Position numbers and translations under genes: made by a program | Notes under the pieces: generated by a model | The model's input: only the letters and a program-made list of their open reading frames with translations | Databases searched by the model: none | What the model was told of the DNA's origin: nothing | Shown: one piece after another, positions 1 to 10,122 of the stretch | Layout: each line of letters opens with the position of its first letter | Numbering within the stretch: the stretch's first letter is position 1 | Virus record (IMG/VR): IMGVR_UViG_3300030107_005710 | Span: 1 to 23,264 of that record | Reading direction: 5' to 3' (one strand) | Origin: a virus | Length of the DNA: 23,264 nt

Positions 1-18
1 TTAAGATTTTATAATACC

Positions 19-279
19 ATGCCACGACAAACATTAGGTCAAAATTTACAAGAAACTGGTTCGAATGTATTAGGAAGTGTTCCTAGTTTTTCTGAGGCGG
101 CAGATTACTGGATTCCAGGAACTGAAGGTGGAGCAATTAAAAATACTGCAAGAGGAGCTGATTATGTAGGTGGAAAAGCAATGGATGCAGCTTCTTGGTT
201 ATATGGAATGTTACCATCTAGAACTCAAGTAAAACAATCTATATTTGGAGCTCCAACAAGAGAAGGTGGAGGTTATTAA
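19..279 (+). CDS. Small Gly/Ala-rich protein, probable virion component
   Basis: I do not recognise this 86-residue protein. It is rich in Gly, Ala and small polar residues and has no Cys. A short hydrophobic stretch (around residues 55-66) contains the sequence ASWLYGML. No convincing Shine-Dalgarno precedes the ATG at 19, and the sequence before it is only 18 bases, so a longer form starting outside the window cannot be excluded. Its stop codon overlaps the start of the next gene as TAATG, so the two are translationally coupled. Its place in front of a Gly/Ala-rich protein and the giant polymerase-like protein suggests a minor or ejected virion protein. That assignment is from context only. 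Confidence 0.6.
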   Translation: MPRQTLGQNLQETGSNVLGSVPSFSEAADYWIPGTEGGAIKNTARGADYVGGKAMDAASWLYGMLPSRTQVKQSIFGAPTREGGGY

Positions 280-1190
280 TGGCATTTGATTTAGCTCAAA
301 GTATTGGTAATGTAAGACAAGCTAGAGATGAAAGATTCTTTAATAATCTATTGCAATTTGCAATGACAGATGATTTATCTGTCCCTATGCCAAGCAAAAC
401 TCAACTATGGAATGAATTTTCTAGACTTAAGGGCGGTAGAATGGCTCCTGAGGACTTACAGAGATTTGAATCTGCTTATGCTCAAGTTAAGTCAGGTAGG
501 TATCAAAAGCAATTAAACCGATTGGGGCAACTATCTCTTGGAGGCATGTCTGACAAGAAAATACAAAACCAAGTGAAGAATGACCCTGAGCTCTATCAAA
601 GTCTTTTAGATTTAGTAACAGAAGGTAAAAATTCTGGTACTGAAGAAGGTATTATGATGGCTGCTATGGGTGAGAGATTCTTACCAAAAGGTAAAAAATC
701 ATTAATAGAAAAATTTGGAGGAGATGAAGTAAGCTCATTCAAACAAATGATACCAGGTGCAGCTTTAGCTGGTGGTGTTGGACTATATCAATACTTGTCT
801 AGGCCAGATGCAGAAGATATGAAGGAATATAAAAAAGATAAGGCAGCATATGACAAGGCAAAAGCTCCTAAAGGTACCACATTGCCAATACCTGCTAAGG
901 ACGTAGTTCCTAAGCCAGCAAAACCTAAATCAAGATGGGAAAAAATGACTAAAGGTTTTGGAAAAGGAAAAATTAAGGCTACATCTCCTTTGGGAATTTT
1001 AGGATATACTGCATTGTCTCAAGCTGAAAATGCAGGGGAATACATTGCTGGTGAAGAAGCTAGGCCTCATGCAAGAACTTTAGGTAACTTAGGAATGCTA
1101 GGACTATCATTAAGGGGAGGTTGGCTTGCTCCATTGCTTGCAGCACCTCCTGCTTATGATTTATATAGACAATACACTGGTGATGAATAA
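279..1190 (+). CDS. Putative internal/ejected virion protein, 303 aa
   Basis: This is a hypothetical protein of 303 residues. A GGAGG ribosome binding site lies 6 bases before the ATG, and the start overlaps the previous stop (TAATG). The N-terminal half (1-150) is charged and probably helical. A Gly/Ala-rich hydrophobic segment follows near residues 157-173 (PGAALAGGVGLYQYL). Next is a Lys/Pro-rich linker (about 195-225, with repeated PKPAKPK-like elements), and then a second hydrophobic stretch near the C-terminus (about 268-292). Ala/Gly-rich amphipathic segments joined by basic linkers are common in phage proteins that leave the capsid with the DNA. The gene directly precedes the giant polymerase-like gene, with 9 bases between them. 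The role is inferred, and no catalytic motif is visible. Confidence 0.65.
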   Translation: MAFDLAQSIGNVRQARDERFFNNLLQFAMTDDLSVPMPSKTQLWNEFSRLKGGRMAPEDLQRFESAYAQVKSGRYQKQLNRLGQLSLGGMSDKKIQNQVKNDPELYQSLLDLVTEGKNSGTEEGIMMAAMGERFLPKGKKSLIEKFGGDEVSSFKQMIPGAALAGGVGLYQYLSRPDAEDMKEYKKDKAAYDKAKAPKGTTLPIPAKDVVPKPAKPKSRWEKMTKGFGKGKIKATSPLGILGYTALSQAENAGEYIAGEEARPHARTLGNLGMLGLSLRGGWLAPLLAAPPAYDLYRQYTGDE

Positions 1191-1199
1191 TAAAATAAA

Positions 1200-4100
1200 A
1201 TGGCTGAATTCCAACCAAGATGGGATGCTGATACTCTAAGAACAGTAATAGATTCTTACAAAAAGAATCCAAAAGCGTATCCCGAATCATTTAAACAATC
1301 CTTACAGCAACATGCTGAATATCACAACGTCCCCTTTTATGCGGGAGACTTTAGTTTATCTGACGCTTTAACCGACCTAGGAGCTGGTTTTATAGAAGGT
1401 TTTACCACGCTTCATGTAGGAGATACCCCTGACAATGAATATGAGGCTATATTTAGGAATTTAGGGCATTTAGCAGGATTTGCTCCTGGTATTATTGGAG
1501 CTCCATTAGGAGCTGCTGGAAAAGCTGCGGCTAAAGTTGGTTTAGCTGGAGCTAGTGCACAAACCAATTCACTTCTTGCTGCTGCTCAAATGGCTCGAAA
1601 ACTTAATGATAAATCTGTTCCTATGTTTGCAGCTAAAAAAGCTACTGATTTTGCGAAAAAGAATATACGTCCTTTCTTAGATAAGGGTCAGAAAGGTAAG
1701 TTCGGGGCTACTCAAACGGCTACAAATTTCTTGCTAGGTAATCAAGCTAGGCATATTGCTGAAGGTGCTTTTCATCTAGGAGCAGCATCTGCTGTTTCTG
1801 CATGGCAAGGTGGAATAGATGAAATGATGTCTGCTTTTATCGGTGGAGCACAGGCTGGTGCAGTATTTAGAGGTATAGGTAACTTTATCAATACAGGAAG
1901 TGAAGCTGGAACTAAAGTAGCTAGAAGCCTTGCAGGCTCTTTATTTATGGGTCTGCCTGCTACTATGAGAGGAGCGACTACTCCTGAACAAGTATATGAA
2001 TATGTTATGGGTGCATGGTTTGGAGGGCAGGAAAAGCCATGGACTATTGCTAAAGCTGGTAAATTCAGAGAAGAATTTAATAAAGATATGAAAAAAGATG
2101 GGAATGAAGCTTTAGAAAGATTTTATGACCCATCTATGCATCCTAAATATGAAAAACTACCTCCTGAAGTAAAAACAGTAGTAAAAGATATGTTTAATAA
2201 AGAATTGGGTGTTAGAGCTCAAAATGAAGCTGCTATACTAGAGTTTGCATTAAAGGGTGGTGTGGACTTAGAAGCAATGGGTATTAAGCCAGAATCTCCT
2301 GAAGGTCAAAGAATTACTAAGTCTATTGAAAAGCTTCGAGAATTAGACATTAAAGAGCTTGAAGAATTAAATGAATTAAATACAAGTGACTTAGAGATTG
2401 ATACTGTATCTGGAGAGCAAGCTAGGCTTGGAGGTCAATCGTTAAATATAATTAAAAACCATATACGTAATAAAAGAAACCTCAATGAAGGTTTAGATAT
2501 ATTTAAAGATATTACGAGTGAAACAGAGCTAGTTTCTAAGACTAAAGAATTGTCAGAAAAAATTGGTGGCCTTCTTAAAAATACTTTAACAAAAGAGACT
2601 GGAATCGCTATGAATGAATCCGAAGCTTTTGTAAAAGATTTAAAGAAAATGCTAAAGGATGAATATAACTTTACTATTAATCCTAAAGACGAATCAAACT
2701 TACAATTAAATGCAAGACAATGGGTTTCTAGAAGAAATCAAGACAAGCCTGTTAAAATGATAACAATTAATCAAGATGGAACTGGATTAAAGTTTATTGG
2801 GAAAGATAATCCTTCAAATTTAGCAGGTGATAAAAAATTAAGATTTGAACCATATAAGATTATAGATGATGTATTATATGGTCTTACTGGGAATAGAGAG
2901 CGTGCTACTGCTATATTAGATGAAATAATAATTAAAGATAAGAATGGTAATAATAGAGCGTTAAACTTAAGTCAAGTAAGAAAAGAACCATTTAATAAGG
3001 ATGAATTTGGGGGAGAAGCAGATTATAGACAAACTCTGACTAATGTAATGAAAATTATGAAAGGTCAAGATTTTTATTATTTTGGAGGTAAAGGAGCTAA
3101 GGATGATGCTGTATTTACTAAGTTTCACCCTGAAACAGACAGACGTAGTATGTCTGAACTTACAAAAGGACTTAATAGTGATAGAATAAATGACTTGAGG
3201 TCAGATTTTAATAAAAAATTCAAGGGGATTGATAGGGATTATTTTAATAGGGCTTTTAAGTCTAATATACTATGGAATCTGTCCCTTAATGGATTAGATT
3301 ATAGTCCTGCCAATGTAAGAAAACTTTTATCTAAAGGTGAATTTGGAAAATATACTACTGAAAAATCTGATTTAAAAATAACTGAACAAGAATATCAACA
3401 GTTATCTTTAAAAGAAAAAGAAAGATGGTCTAAAGAGCATCAATTTATTGGAAATGTTGTTGGGTGGAATAAAAGAAGTCAAATATGGATGACAGATTCA
3501 TATCCAGGAGAAAAGGAATTTTATCAAAATAAGATAAATGATTTATCAAAAGATGGTAATTTTATATATCAGATATTAAAAGACCCTAAGTTTAAAAAAG
3601 AAATATCTAAACAAATGAAAAGCTCTGAGATGCCTCAGGATACAGATGGTGCATTTATAGTGAGAGACGACCTTTTAGAGACACTGAATTTAGATGCTGG
3701 TACATTTGCTGGTATCACACAAAATAAATCATTTATTATATCTCCTCATAATCAACATGGTGCATTATTAGGTAAATTTATGTTTCACTCAGCAGGCAAA
3801 GCACAAAGTGCTCAAATGAGAGCTGATGGACATCATATATATATGTATGAATCTGGTGTTAAGCAACGAGGTACTAGGAAGTTTTATACTAATTATGAAT
3901 TAAATCCCGAGCATATTAGATTTAGCTATGGCGTAAAGCAAGGGGCAGATATGATTAAGCCTCAGACTATTAAAAAGCAAATACTTACCAACCTCGTTGA
4001 AGCCTTAGCATTTAGTCCTAAATTAAAAGATGGAACTGGAATGCAAAAAATTGTTGAAGATATTTTTGATTCTGTCATTGAACCAAGATTTAGAGGTACA

Positions 4101-7100
4101 AAAGAAGGTAATGAAGCACTTGAAAAGTATTTAGAAAAGCTTCCTACAGCATCAAATAAGGAATTAATTAAAGAGTTAGATGCTTTGGATTTTGACAGTA
4201 TAGGCTTATCTAAAATTCTATCTGCACTTAATAAATCAGGCAATCAATTATTTATCAATAAAGCCTATCAGGAAATGTTAAAAAATAAAAAAAGGTCTTT
4301 AGAAGAGGATTATCAAAATGGAGATATAACTGATAAGCAGTATGAATCACAAAATAAAGAACTAGAAGAATATAATTCATTAGCTGATAGAATGATATCT
4401 GACGCAAGAGCTGATGCTATTTCTAAGAATAAGCCAGAAAATGAAGCTGGTATATATGTTCACCCCTTTATCAATTCTTTTAGACAGAAAGTATTGTCTA
4501 GTTATATTTTAAATCAAGCTACAAAACCTAAAATAGTCAATTCTGGTGCTGCAAGAATGAGACCTTATGATGAGGGATTAAAGCAAGACTTAGATAAGGT
4601 AAATAAAAGATTAAAAGAGCTAGATAAAAATGATGAGTTATTCTTTTTAGATAAAGCTTATGAAGATATGTTTATAGAGACAGAATCTTTTGGTCGTAAA
4701 AAATTACGTGATTTATGGGAGATGTATGAAAAGAACGAAAATTCTACTAGGCCTAACAAAGAAGTAAAGGAAGAATTAGAAGAAACATTTCGGTCTGCCG
4801 TAATGAGAGTGCCTATGGACTCTATATCTGGTACTCAGGTTTTAAGGTTCTCTGGGTTTACAGGTAGAGAAGGACATGGAATACTTATGCATTCTAGAGC
4901 GATGGAAGCTTTAGGCGGTGCTGACCTTGATGGAGATTCTGCCTATTTTTATATGGGTGGAAAAGGTGGCTTTAAAAAGTCATGGAAAGATATGTTTAAG
5001 GCCAATAAAGAAGAATATTATGATGCTCAAGGGAAGGTAGTGGGCAATAAACCACAATGGGCTATAGATTTACTTACTACTAAATATTCTTCAGCAGAGA
5101 AGAATTTAATTGATAGTCCAGAAGCTGTTTATGCTCCTAATGTACGAATGCAGATGTCAGAAGCTGCTGTCGGTGGTAGAGGCTTACTAGGTACTGCTGT
5201 TACTCAAAAGAATTTATTGTCTGCTGCTTACAATATGATGATTAAAACAGGTGGCGATAGATATTTTGTAGAAGATAAATCTGGTGATATTATAGACATT
5301 ACTATAACACCCAAGACAAATGCTAAGCAAAAAGATTACATTAGAAAACTTTCTAGAGCAATGATTGGATTATCTTCTGACCCAATGGATTATGCTGGTA
5401 TGAAAGGATATGAGTTTTGGTATCAAAATCTAGTCAATGCTCATTTTAAAATTGAAACATCTAAAGGAGTAGCTAAAAATTTTCCAATTCCACAAGAGCA
5501 ACTAATGAGTTATATTAGAAATAATGGTATTATTAAATCTTTAGCTGATGCTAACTCTGCTTTTTATGGTAAGGATTATACCAAAGACAGACAATGGTCT
5601 ATGGAAGAAAGAAGAAAATTAACTAAAGAATTGGCAGAAATGCCTGACGAACAGCTGAATACTATTACTCCTAAAATATCTAAAATGCTACATGGATTAG
5701 ATTATTCTGACAATGCTTTAAGAAAGATAGATTTACGATATAATTCTAAAACAAATCAATTTGAAGGTCGTTTTAAAGAGTTATTTGACCAATATGATTT
5801 AGCTATTGGTAAGTATGATTATCTTAAACAGGCATTAGAAAGAAGCACTTTTAGAGTTATTACAGGGAAATATATACTAAAATCAATAAAGCATGATTTG
5901 TTAAGCCCTGCTGGATTTGATAGAGCTGTACAAAATGAAGCTATCTTTAATGATATTATTAAAGGTACTCCAATGGAATATGAAAAAACTCGTGGTGCTA
6001 TGCGTGGGAAAAGAACTCAATGGGATAAGAAAAAAGATTATAGTCGAATAGAAGACAGGATTGAAGCATTAAATCAAGTAAAAGAAATGGCTGGTGACTT
6101 TGTAATGAAAGATATTGAAAATCTTGTAACAGTTACTAGAGTTTCTCGTATTATTGATGCTATGAAAGAAGCTAACCCCGAGCTATCTGATGCAGCTATA
6201 AATAAAATCATTAGAGATACAAACTTTGAAGTTCAAGCATTAAAGATTAATAGTTACTTAATGAGAGATGCTAAGAATGAGTCAGACCCAACTAATGTAG
6301 AGCGATTTAAAAAATCTTTTGTTCGTAAGATGATGAAAACTGAAGGCACTCAATATGCTGACCAAGCTCAAATTGATAACGCTATAAGAGGATGGAAGCG
6401 AGGCAAGTCTGCCTTAGAACAACAATTATTTGATACTTTAATGCTAGGCTCTTTAAACAGGGGTAACTTAAAGAGACTAGAGCAATTAAAAGCAAAAACA
6501 AAACTTACAGATAAAGAACAGAAAGAATTAGAAGATTTATACAAAGAAACAGCTAGAACAGATTCTTCAAGATTGGGTTATGGTAGTGCTGCCATACCTA
6601 AGGAGTCTAGAAGTGCATTTTTAGGTGAAATGCTCAATATTTATAGCGAAACATCTCAACAGAGGGCTCCAGAGCAAATACGTAAAGAAGGTAAATTAAT
6701 TACTGAAGAACCACAGAAACAAGAAAATATAGAAAAAGGATTCCCAGAAAAAGGGAATGAAAAAGTAGAAGGTATATTAACTACAAGTACTGGCTGGGAA
6801 GGTGTAAAAGAGTTTAAAAAAGTAGAGTTAGACCCTGAGACTAAGGGTTATATTAATGATATATTAACTCATCTAAAGACAGAAAACAAAAAAGTATTAC
6901 AAGAATTTGGTGGTATTGTTCGTAGTCTACTACGTAAAGATATTAATATACTCAATAAAGCAGATTGGTTTGCTTTGAAAAATTGGCTAGATGACGTAAA
7001 GAGAGGAACATTATGGCAACGTCTGTCTAAAGGAGAGTTTACTAAATTATCAGAAAGGCATTACATGCAGTTTCCTGAGACTATTAATCGTGAATTAATG

Positions 7101-9908
7101 AAGGATGAAATAGTCTTAATGCAAGAACAGGGAATGTTTTTAACTGCTGATGGTATTAACAAAATGGGTAGAATTATTACACCAACTCAGTACATGGATA
7201 AGATTAAAAGTGGAGTGTCTTTAACTAATGATGCGGCTATTGGTAAAGGTGATGAAGAAGTTCATAGACTTGCAAAGGATTTAATATTTTTAGATACAAT
7301 TTCAGATTCTAAAGGACTGCACGAAATTGCTGTCGCAAAAAGACAGCTTGGAGAAGTTTCTAGGATAATGTCTGACAAATCTAAAGATAATAATAAGAAA
7401 TTTGCAGAAGTCAAACATTATAAAGACTTATACAATAATATTATTAAAGCTTATGATTATGAAAAAAGTTTAAAAAATAAAATATATAATATTACAGTGG
7501 AAAAAGAAGGGCAACCTGTTAGAGAAAGAATTACTGGAGAACAATTAATTGACCGAATTAATGATACTTATACTAAATTTTTTGAAAGAATGTTTAAAGA
7601 TTATATAAGTGGTGATGTTGTACTTGATGCTCAAGGTCAGACTATGACTAAAACAGTGACTATAGATGGTAAAAAAGAACAAGTAGCTGTTATGCCTACA
7701 TCTATTATAGAGGGTGTTCCTGGTTTTACAAGTGGTAAAAAGAATAGTGGTTATATGTTAATTAATACACAGCCTAACCATCCCTTGTCAAAGAAATTTA
7801 AAACAGGTTATTACGATAAGAAGCAGCAAAATCCTATTATAGATATTGAAAAGTTTTCTAATGATATGAAAAGAGCTTTTGCTCATGGAGATGCAATACC
7901 AACTAAATTTGGTGTTGATGGGATGAATAAAATTGTTCGCTCTATGATGATTGAAATGGGCAGAAAAAATAAAGATTTAACTCAAGAAGAATTGGAATTG
8001 CTTTACAACTCTCCTTCTTCTGCTACTGGTAGGATTCCTTTTGAGAATTATTGGATGCATATGCATTTTGACAAAGGCAGTGCACTTAAAGGTCTAAAAG
8101 AATATGCTAAAAATTTAAGAACTTCTGAACTATCTGAAAAAGAAACTAATGATGTTCTTAAAAAGATAGTATATAGACATCATGCTCTTACTGGAGATTG
8201 GAATTTTCAAGATATTGAAGGGTGGAAAGGGTTAGATGAGGTTCAAGCTAAAATTGGCTCTAAAAAGGAGCAAAATGAAGCTAAAATACGGTGGATAAAT
8301 AATATCACTAAGCCTGGCTCTACTATGTCAAGAGAAGCTCATATCCCAGGATATTCACTAGATAGACAAGTTCCTATGGCTTATGCTAAATCTATTATTA
8401 ACTCATATTATAGACAGATGGCTCAAGTATTTAGTAGAGATGCTATTGATAAATTTGGTGAATCTATGTATAAAAGAAAAGTTCCCAAAGAACAGCAAGA
8501 AGCTTGGAGTACTTTTATGAAATTATATGTTCAAGGTGCAATTGGGAATCCTGATATAGTTCCTGAGCATATATTAAATGACCCTAAAATGAAAATGAGA
8601 GCAACTCCATACGGTTGGTGGGCAGATAATAGAGTTAGAGACAGAGTTAATAAGATTGCTGAAACTATTGGTGTTTTAAATAAAGACTTACCAAAAGAAT
8701 TAAGAGGTTTCACTGCTGAAGATATGAGGAACTGGAGCAATCTTGAAGCTAAATTTGAGTTAGCATCACTATTGGCTCATCCAAAGTCTATGGTAGCTAA
8801 TATATTTGGTGGTACCATGCATACTATTCAGTCTGTTGGCTTTGAAACATGGCGTTCTGCCCGAAATAACAAGTATATGGAGAGTATTAACCCTGAGTTT
8901 GCTACTAAGCAGGGTAGGGATAATATGGCTGTAAAACACGGTGTTTTCCCAGAACAAATGATGGAAGAATATGGATTGATGCGTGAGTATCAATCATCTA
9001 AAAATAAAGAATTTATTGAAGGTGTTGCTAGGAAGTTAAGGGCTGACCCTGAACTTAGTGAAAAGTCTGTCATTGATATGGCTAAAAAGAGTGAAATTAC
9101 TAAGCCTGTAATGGAATTTGCAGCTAAGTTTATGTCTGTCCCTGAAAGAGCCTTGAGAAGAGATGCTTTTATGGCTCATTATTTACATTGGTATAGAAAA
9201 TTTGGTGGTGCTATTAAAGACTTTGACCATCCAATTTTAATTAAATTAGCAAAAAAAGGTGTAGCAGCAACTCAATTTTTATATTCTGCTCCATATAGAC
9301 CAATGTTTGCAAGAACAGCTCTTGGTAAAGTTATGACTAGATTTCAATTATGGGGATGGAATGCAGTTAGATTTAGGAAAGAAGCATTAAGACAAGCTAG
9401 AATGTATGGATTTAGAGGAGCTGAAGCTGAAAGAGCTGCAAGAATGATGCAAATGGACTTATTTGTATTCTCTCTTGGTAATGCTTTTGCTTATTCTTTA
9501 TTTGAAACAGCAATGCCAGCTCCTTGGAACTGGTTCCAGGATACAGCTGATTGGGTATTTGGAGATGAAAAAGAAAGAAATAGAGCTTTCTTTGGTCAAT
9601 GGCCTACAGCTGTAGCTCCATTACAAATGATAACACCTCCTATCGCTAGAATGCCTATGGCTTCCATGAGAGCTATGCTAGAAGATGATTGGTCAAGAGT
9701 ATCTGACTATTATATATATACAATGTTTCCATTTGGAAGGATAGCAAGAGATTTTGGTTCTAAAAATAACCTTATTGATAATCCTTTATCTGTAATAGAT
9801 AAATGGACTGGATTACCAATGATTGGTTTAAGTAAGGCTAAAAAGGATAGAGAGAAAAGGAAGGAAGAGGGATATACAGCTCCTACTCCTGGTACTTCAT
9901 TTTATTAA
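1200..9908 (+). CDS. Giant two-barrel RNA polymerase-like protein, probably virion-packaged
   Basis: This is a single intact 2902-residue frame. Residues about 1203-1246 read R-V-P, then GTQVLRF, then ILMH, then ALGGADLDGD. This is the layout of the catalytic double-psi beta-barrel of RNA polymerase beta' and of QDE-1/RDR enzymes (R-x-P ... ADFDGD or GGDLDGD). D1242, D1244 and D1246 are the expected Mg ligands. Upstream, D816-G817 and the segment GALLGKFMFHSAGK (K859, K867) resemble the first, lysine-bearing barrel, in the order seen in QDE-1, YonO and the crAss-like phage virion polymerase. The N-terminal 60-250 region has two Ala/Gly-rich hydrophobic stretches typical of ejected virion proteins. 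The remaining 1500 residues are mostly charged and helical and are not recognised. Ribosome binding is weak (only A-rich sequence before ATG). The proposed job is transcription of early genes after injection. The motif is clear; virion packaging is inferred from size and neighbours. Confidence 0.75.
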   Translation: MAEFQPRWDADTLRTVIDSYKKNPKAYPESFKQSLQQHAEYHNVPFYAGDFSLSDALTDLGAGFIEGFTTLHVGDTPDNEYEAIFRNLGHLAGFAPGIIGAPLGAAGKAAAKVGLAGASAQTNSLLAAAQMARKLNDKSVPMFAAKKATDFAKKNIRPFLDKGQKGKFGATQTATNFLLGNQARHIAEGAFHLGAASAVSAWQGGIDEMMSAFIGGAQAGAVFRGIGNFINTGSEAGTKVARSLAGSLFMGLPATMRGATTPEQVYEYVMGAWFGGQEKPWTIAKAGKFREEFNKDMKKDGNEALERFYDPSMHPKYEKLPPEVKTVVKDMFNKELGVRAQNEAAILEFALKGGVDLEAMGIKPESPEGQRITKSIEKLRELDIKELEELNELNTSDLEIDTVSGEQARLGGQSLNIIKNHIRNKRNLNEGLDIFKDITSETELVSKTKELSEKIGGLLKNTLTKETGIAMNESEAFVKDLKKMLKDEYNFTINPKDESNLQLNARQWVSRRNQDKPVKMITINQDGTGLKFIGKDNPSNLAGDKKLRFEPYKIIDDVLYGLTGNRERATAILDEIIIKDKNGNNRALNLSQVRKEPFNKDEFGGEADYRQTLTNVMKIMKGQDFYYFGGKGAKDDAVFTKFHPETDRRSMSELTKGLNSDRINDLRSDFNKKFKGIDRDYFNRAFKSNILWNLSLNGLDYSPANVRKLLSKGEFGKYTTEKSDLKITEQEYQQLSLKEKERWSKEHQFIGNVVGWNKRSQIWMTDSYPGEKEFYQNKINDLSKDGNFIYQILKDPKFKKEISKQMKSSEMPQDTDGAFIVRDDLLETLNLDAGTFAGITQNKSFIISPHNQHGALLGKFMFHSAGKAQSAQMRADGHHIYMYESGVKQRGTRKFYTNYELNPEHIRFSYGVKQGADMIKPQTIKKQILTNLVEALAFSPKLKDGTGMQKIVEDIFDSVIEPRFRGTKEGNEALEKYLEKLPTASNKELIKELDALDFDSIGLSKILSALNKSGNQLFINKAYQEMLKNKKRSLEEDYQNGDITDKQYESQNKELEEYNSLADRMISDARADAISKNKPENEAGIYVHPFINSFRQKVLSSYILNQATKPKIVNSGAARMRPYDEGLKQDLDKVNKRLKELDKNDELFFLDKAYEDMFIETESFGRKKLRDLWEMYEKNENSTRPNKEVKEELEETFRSAVMRVPMDSISGTQVLRFSGFTGREGHGILMHSRAMEALGGADLDGDSAYFYMGGKGGFKKSWKDMFKANKEEYYDAQGKVVGNKPQWAIDLLTTKYSSAEKNLIDSPEAVYAPNVRMQMSEAAVGGRGLLGTAVTQKNLLSAAYNMMIKTGGDRYFVEDKSGDIIDITITPKTNAKQKDYIRKLSRAMIGLSSDPMDYAGMKGYEFWYQNLVNAHFKIETSKGVAKNFPIPQEQLMSYIRNNGIIKSLADANSAFYGKDYTKDRQWSMEERRKLTKELAEMPDEQLNTITPKISKMLHGLDYSDNALRKIDLRYNSKTNQFEGRFKELFDQYDLAIGKYDYLKQALERSTFRVITGKYILKSIKHDLLSPAGFDRAVQNEAIFNDIIKGTPMEYEKTRGAMRGKRTQWDKKKDYSRIEDRIEALNQVKEMAGDFVMKDIENLVTVTRVSRIIDAMKEANPELSDAAINKIIRDTNFEVQALKINSYLMRDAKNESDPTNVERFKKSFVRKMMKTEGTQYADQAQIDNAIRGWKRGKSALEQQLFDTLMLGSLNRGNLKRLEQLKAKTKLTDKEQKELEDLYKETARTDSSRLGYGSAAIPKESRSAFLGEMLNIYSETSQQRAPEQIRKEGKLITEEPQKQENIEKGFPEKGNEKVEGILTTSTGWEGVKEFKKVELDPETKGYINDILTHLKTENKKVLQEFGGIVRSLLRKDINILNKADWFALKNWLDDVKRGTLWQRLSKGEFTKLSERHYMQFPETINRELMKDEIVLMQEQGMFLTADGINKMGRIITPTQYMDKIKSGVSLTNDAAIGKGDEEVHRLAKDLIFLDTISDSKGLHEIAVAKRQLGEVSRIMSDKSKDNNKKFAEVKHYKDLYNNIIKAYDYEKSLKNKIYNITVEKEGQPVRERITGEQLIDRINDTYTKFFERMFKDYISGDVVLDAQGQTMTKTVTIDGKKEQVAVMPTSIIEGVPGFTSGKKNSGYMLINTQPNHPLSKKFKTGYYDKKQQNPIIDIEKFSNDMKRAFAHGDAIPTKFGVDGMNKIVRSMMIEMGRKNKDLTQEELELLYNSPSSATGRIPFENYWMHMHFDKGSALKGLKEYAKNLRTSELSEKETNDVLKKIVYRHHALTGDWNFQDIEGWKGLDEVQAKIGSKKEQNEAKIRWINNITKPGSTMSREAHIPGYSLDRQVPMAYAKSIINSYYRQMAQVFSRDAIDKFGESMYKRKVPKEQQEAWSTFMKLYVQGAIGNPDIVPEHILNDPKMKMRATPYGWWADNRVRDRVNKIAETIGVLNKDLPKELRGFTAEDMRNWSNLEAKFELASLLAHPKSMVANIFGGTMHTIQSVGFETWRSARNNKYMESINPEFATKQGRDNMAVKHGVFPEQMMEEYGLMREYQSSKNKEFIEGVARKLRADPELSEKSVIDMAKKSEITKPVMEFAAKFMSVPERALRRDAFMAHYLHWYRKFGGAIKDFDHPILIKLAKKGVAATQFLYSAPYRPMFARTALGKVMTRFQLWGWNAVRFRKEALRQARMYGFRGAEAERAARMMQMDLFVFSLGNAFAYSLFETAMPAPWNWFQDTADWVFGDEKERNRAFFGQWPTAVAPLQMITPPIARMPMASMRAMLEDDWSRVSDYYIYTMFPFGRIARDFGSKNNLIDNPLSVIDKWTGLPMIGLSKAKKDREKRKEEGYTAPTPGTSFY

Positions 9909-10122
9909 TCCAATACTTTTTCCTATAATAAGCTTTAATAAAGTTATCTTTTTTTCTTTTTGGTCTTAATAGTCTTTCCCCGTCGGGGTATTGTATAAAA
10001 TCATCATCATTCCAATTACAAAGCATATGTAAATTTTCATTTCCTAAGGTATTTGGATTATTACAAGTATATATTTCTTCTATACTATGAAATGTTACTA
10101 AAAGAATAAAATAATATTTCAT
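9883..10122 (-). CDS. Hypothetical 79-residue protein, last gene of the - strand block
   Basis: I do not recognise this protein. I prefer the ATG at 10122 over one at 10143, because it overlaps the upstream stop as ATGA and GAGGA directly precedes it. The 10143 start has no ribosome binding site. The N-terminus is hydrophobic (YYFILLVTF) and the C-terminal half is very basic and aromatic (RPKRKKDNFIKAYYRKKYW). Its 3' end overlaps the end of the giant + strand gene by 26 bases, so the two transcription units converge with no intergenic terminator between them. Confidence 0.55.
   Translation of the reverse strand: MKYYFILLVTFHSIEEIYTCNNPNTLGNENLHMLCNWNDDDFIQYPDGERLLRPKRKKDNFIKAYYRKKYWINKMKYQE

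Noticed and set aside
9979-9990. Small CCCCGTCGGGG hairpin near the convergent gene ends
   Set aside because: It lies inside the coding frame of the - strand gene, has a tiny loop and no T-run.
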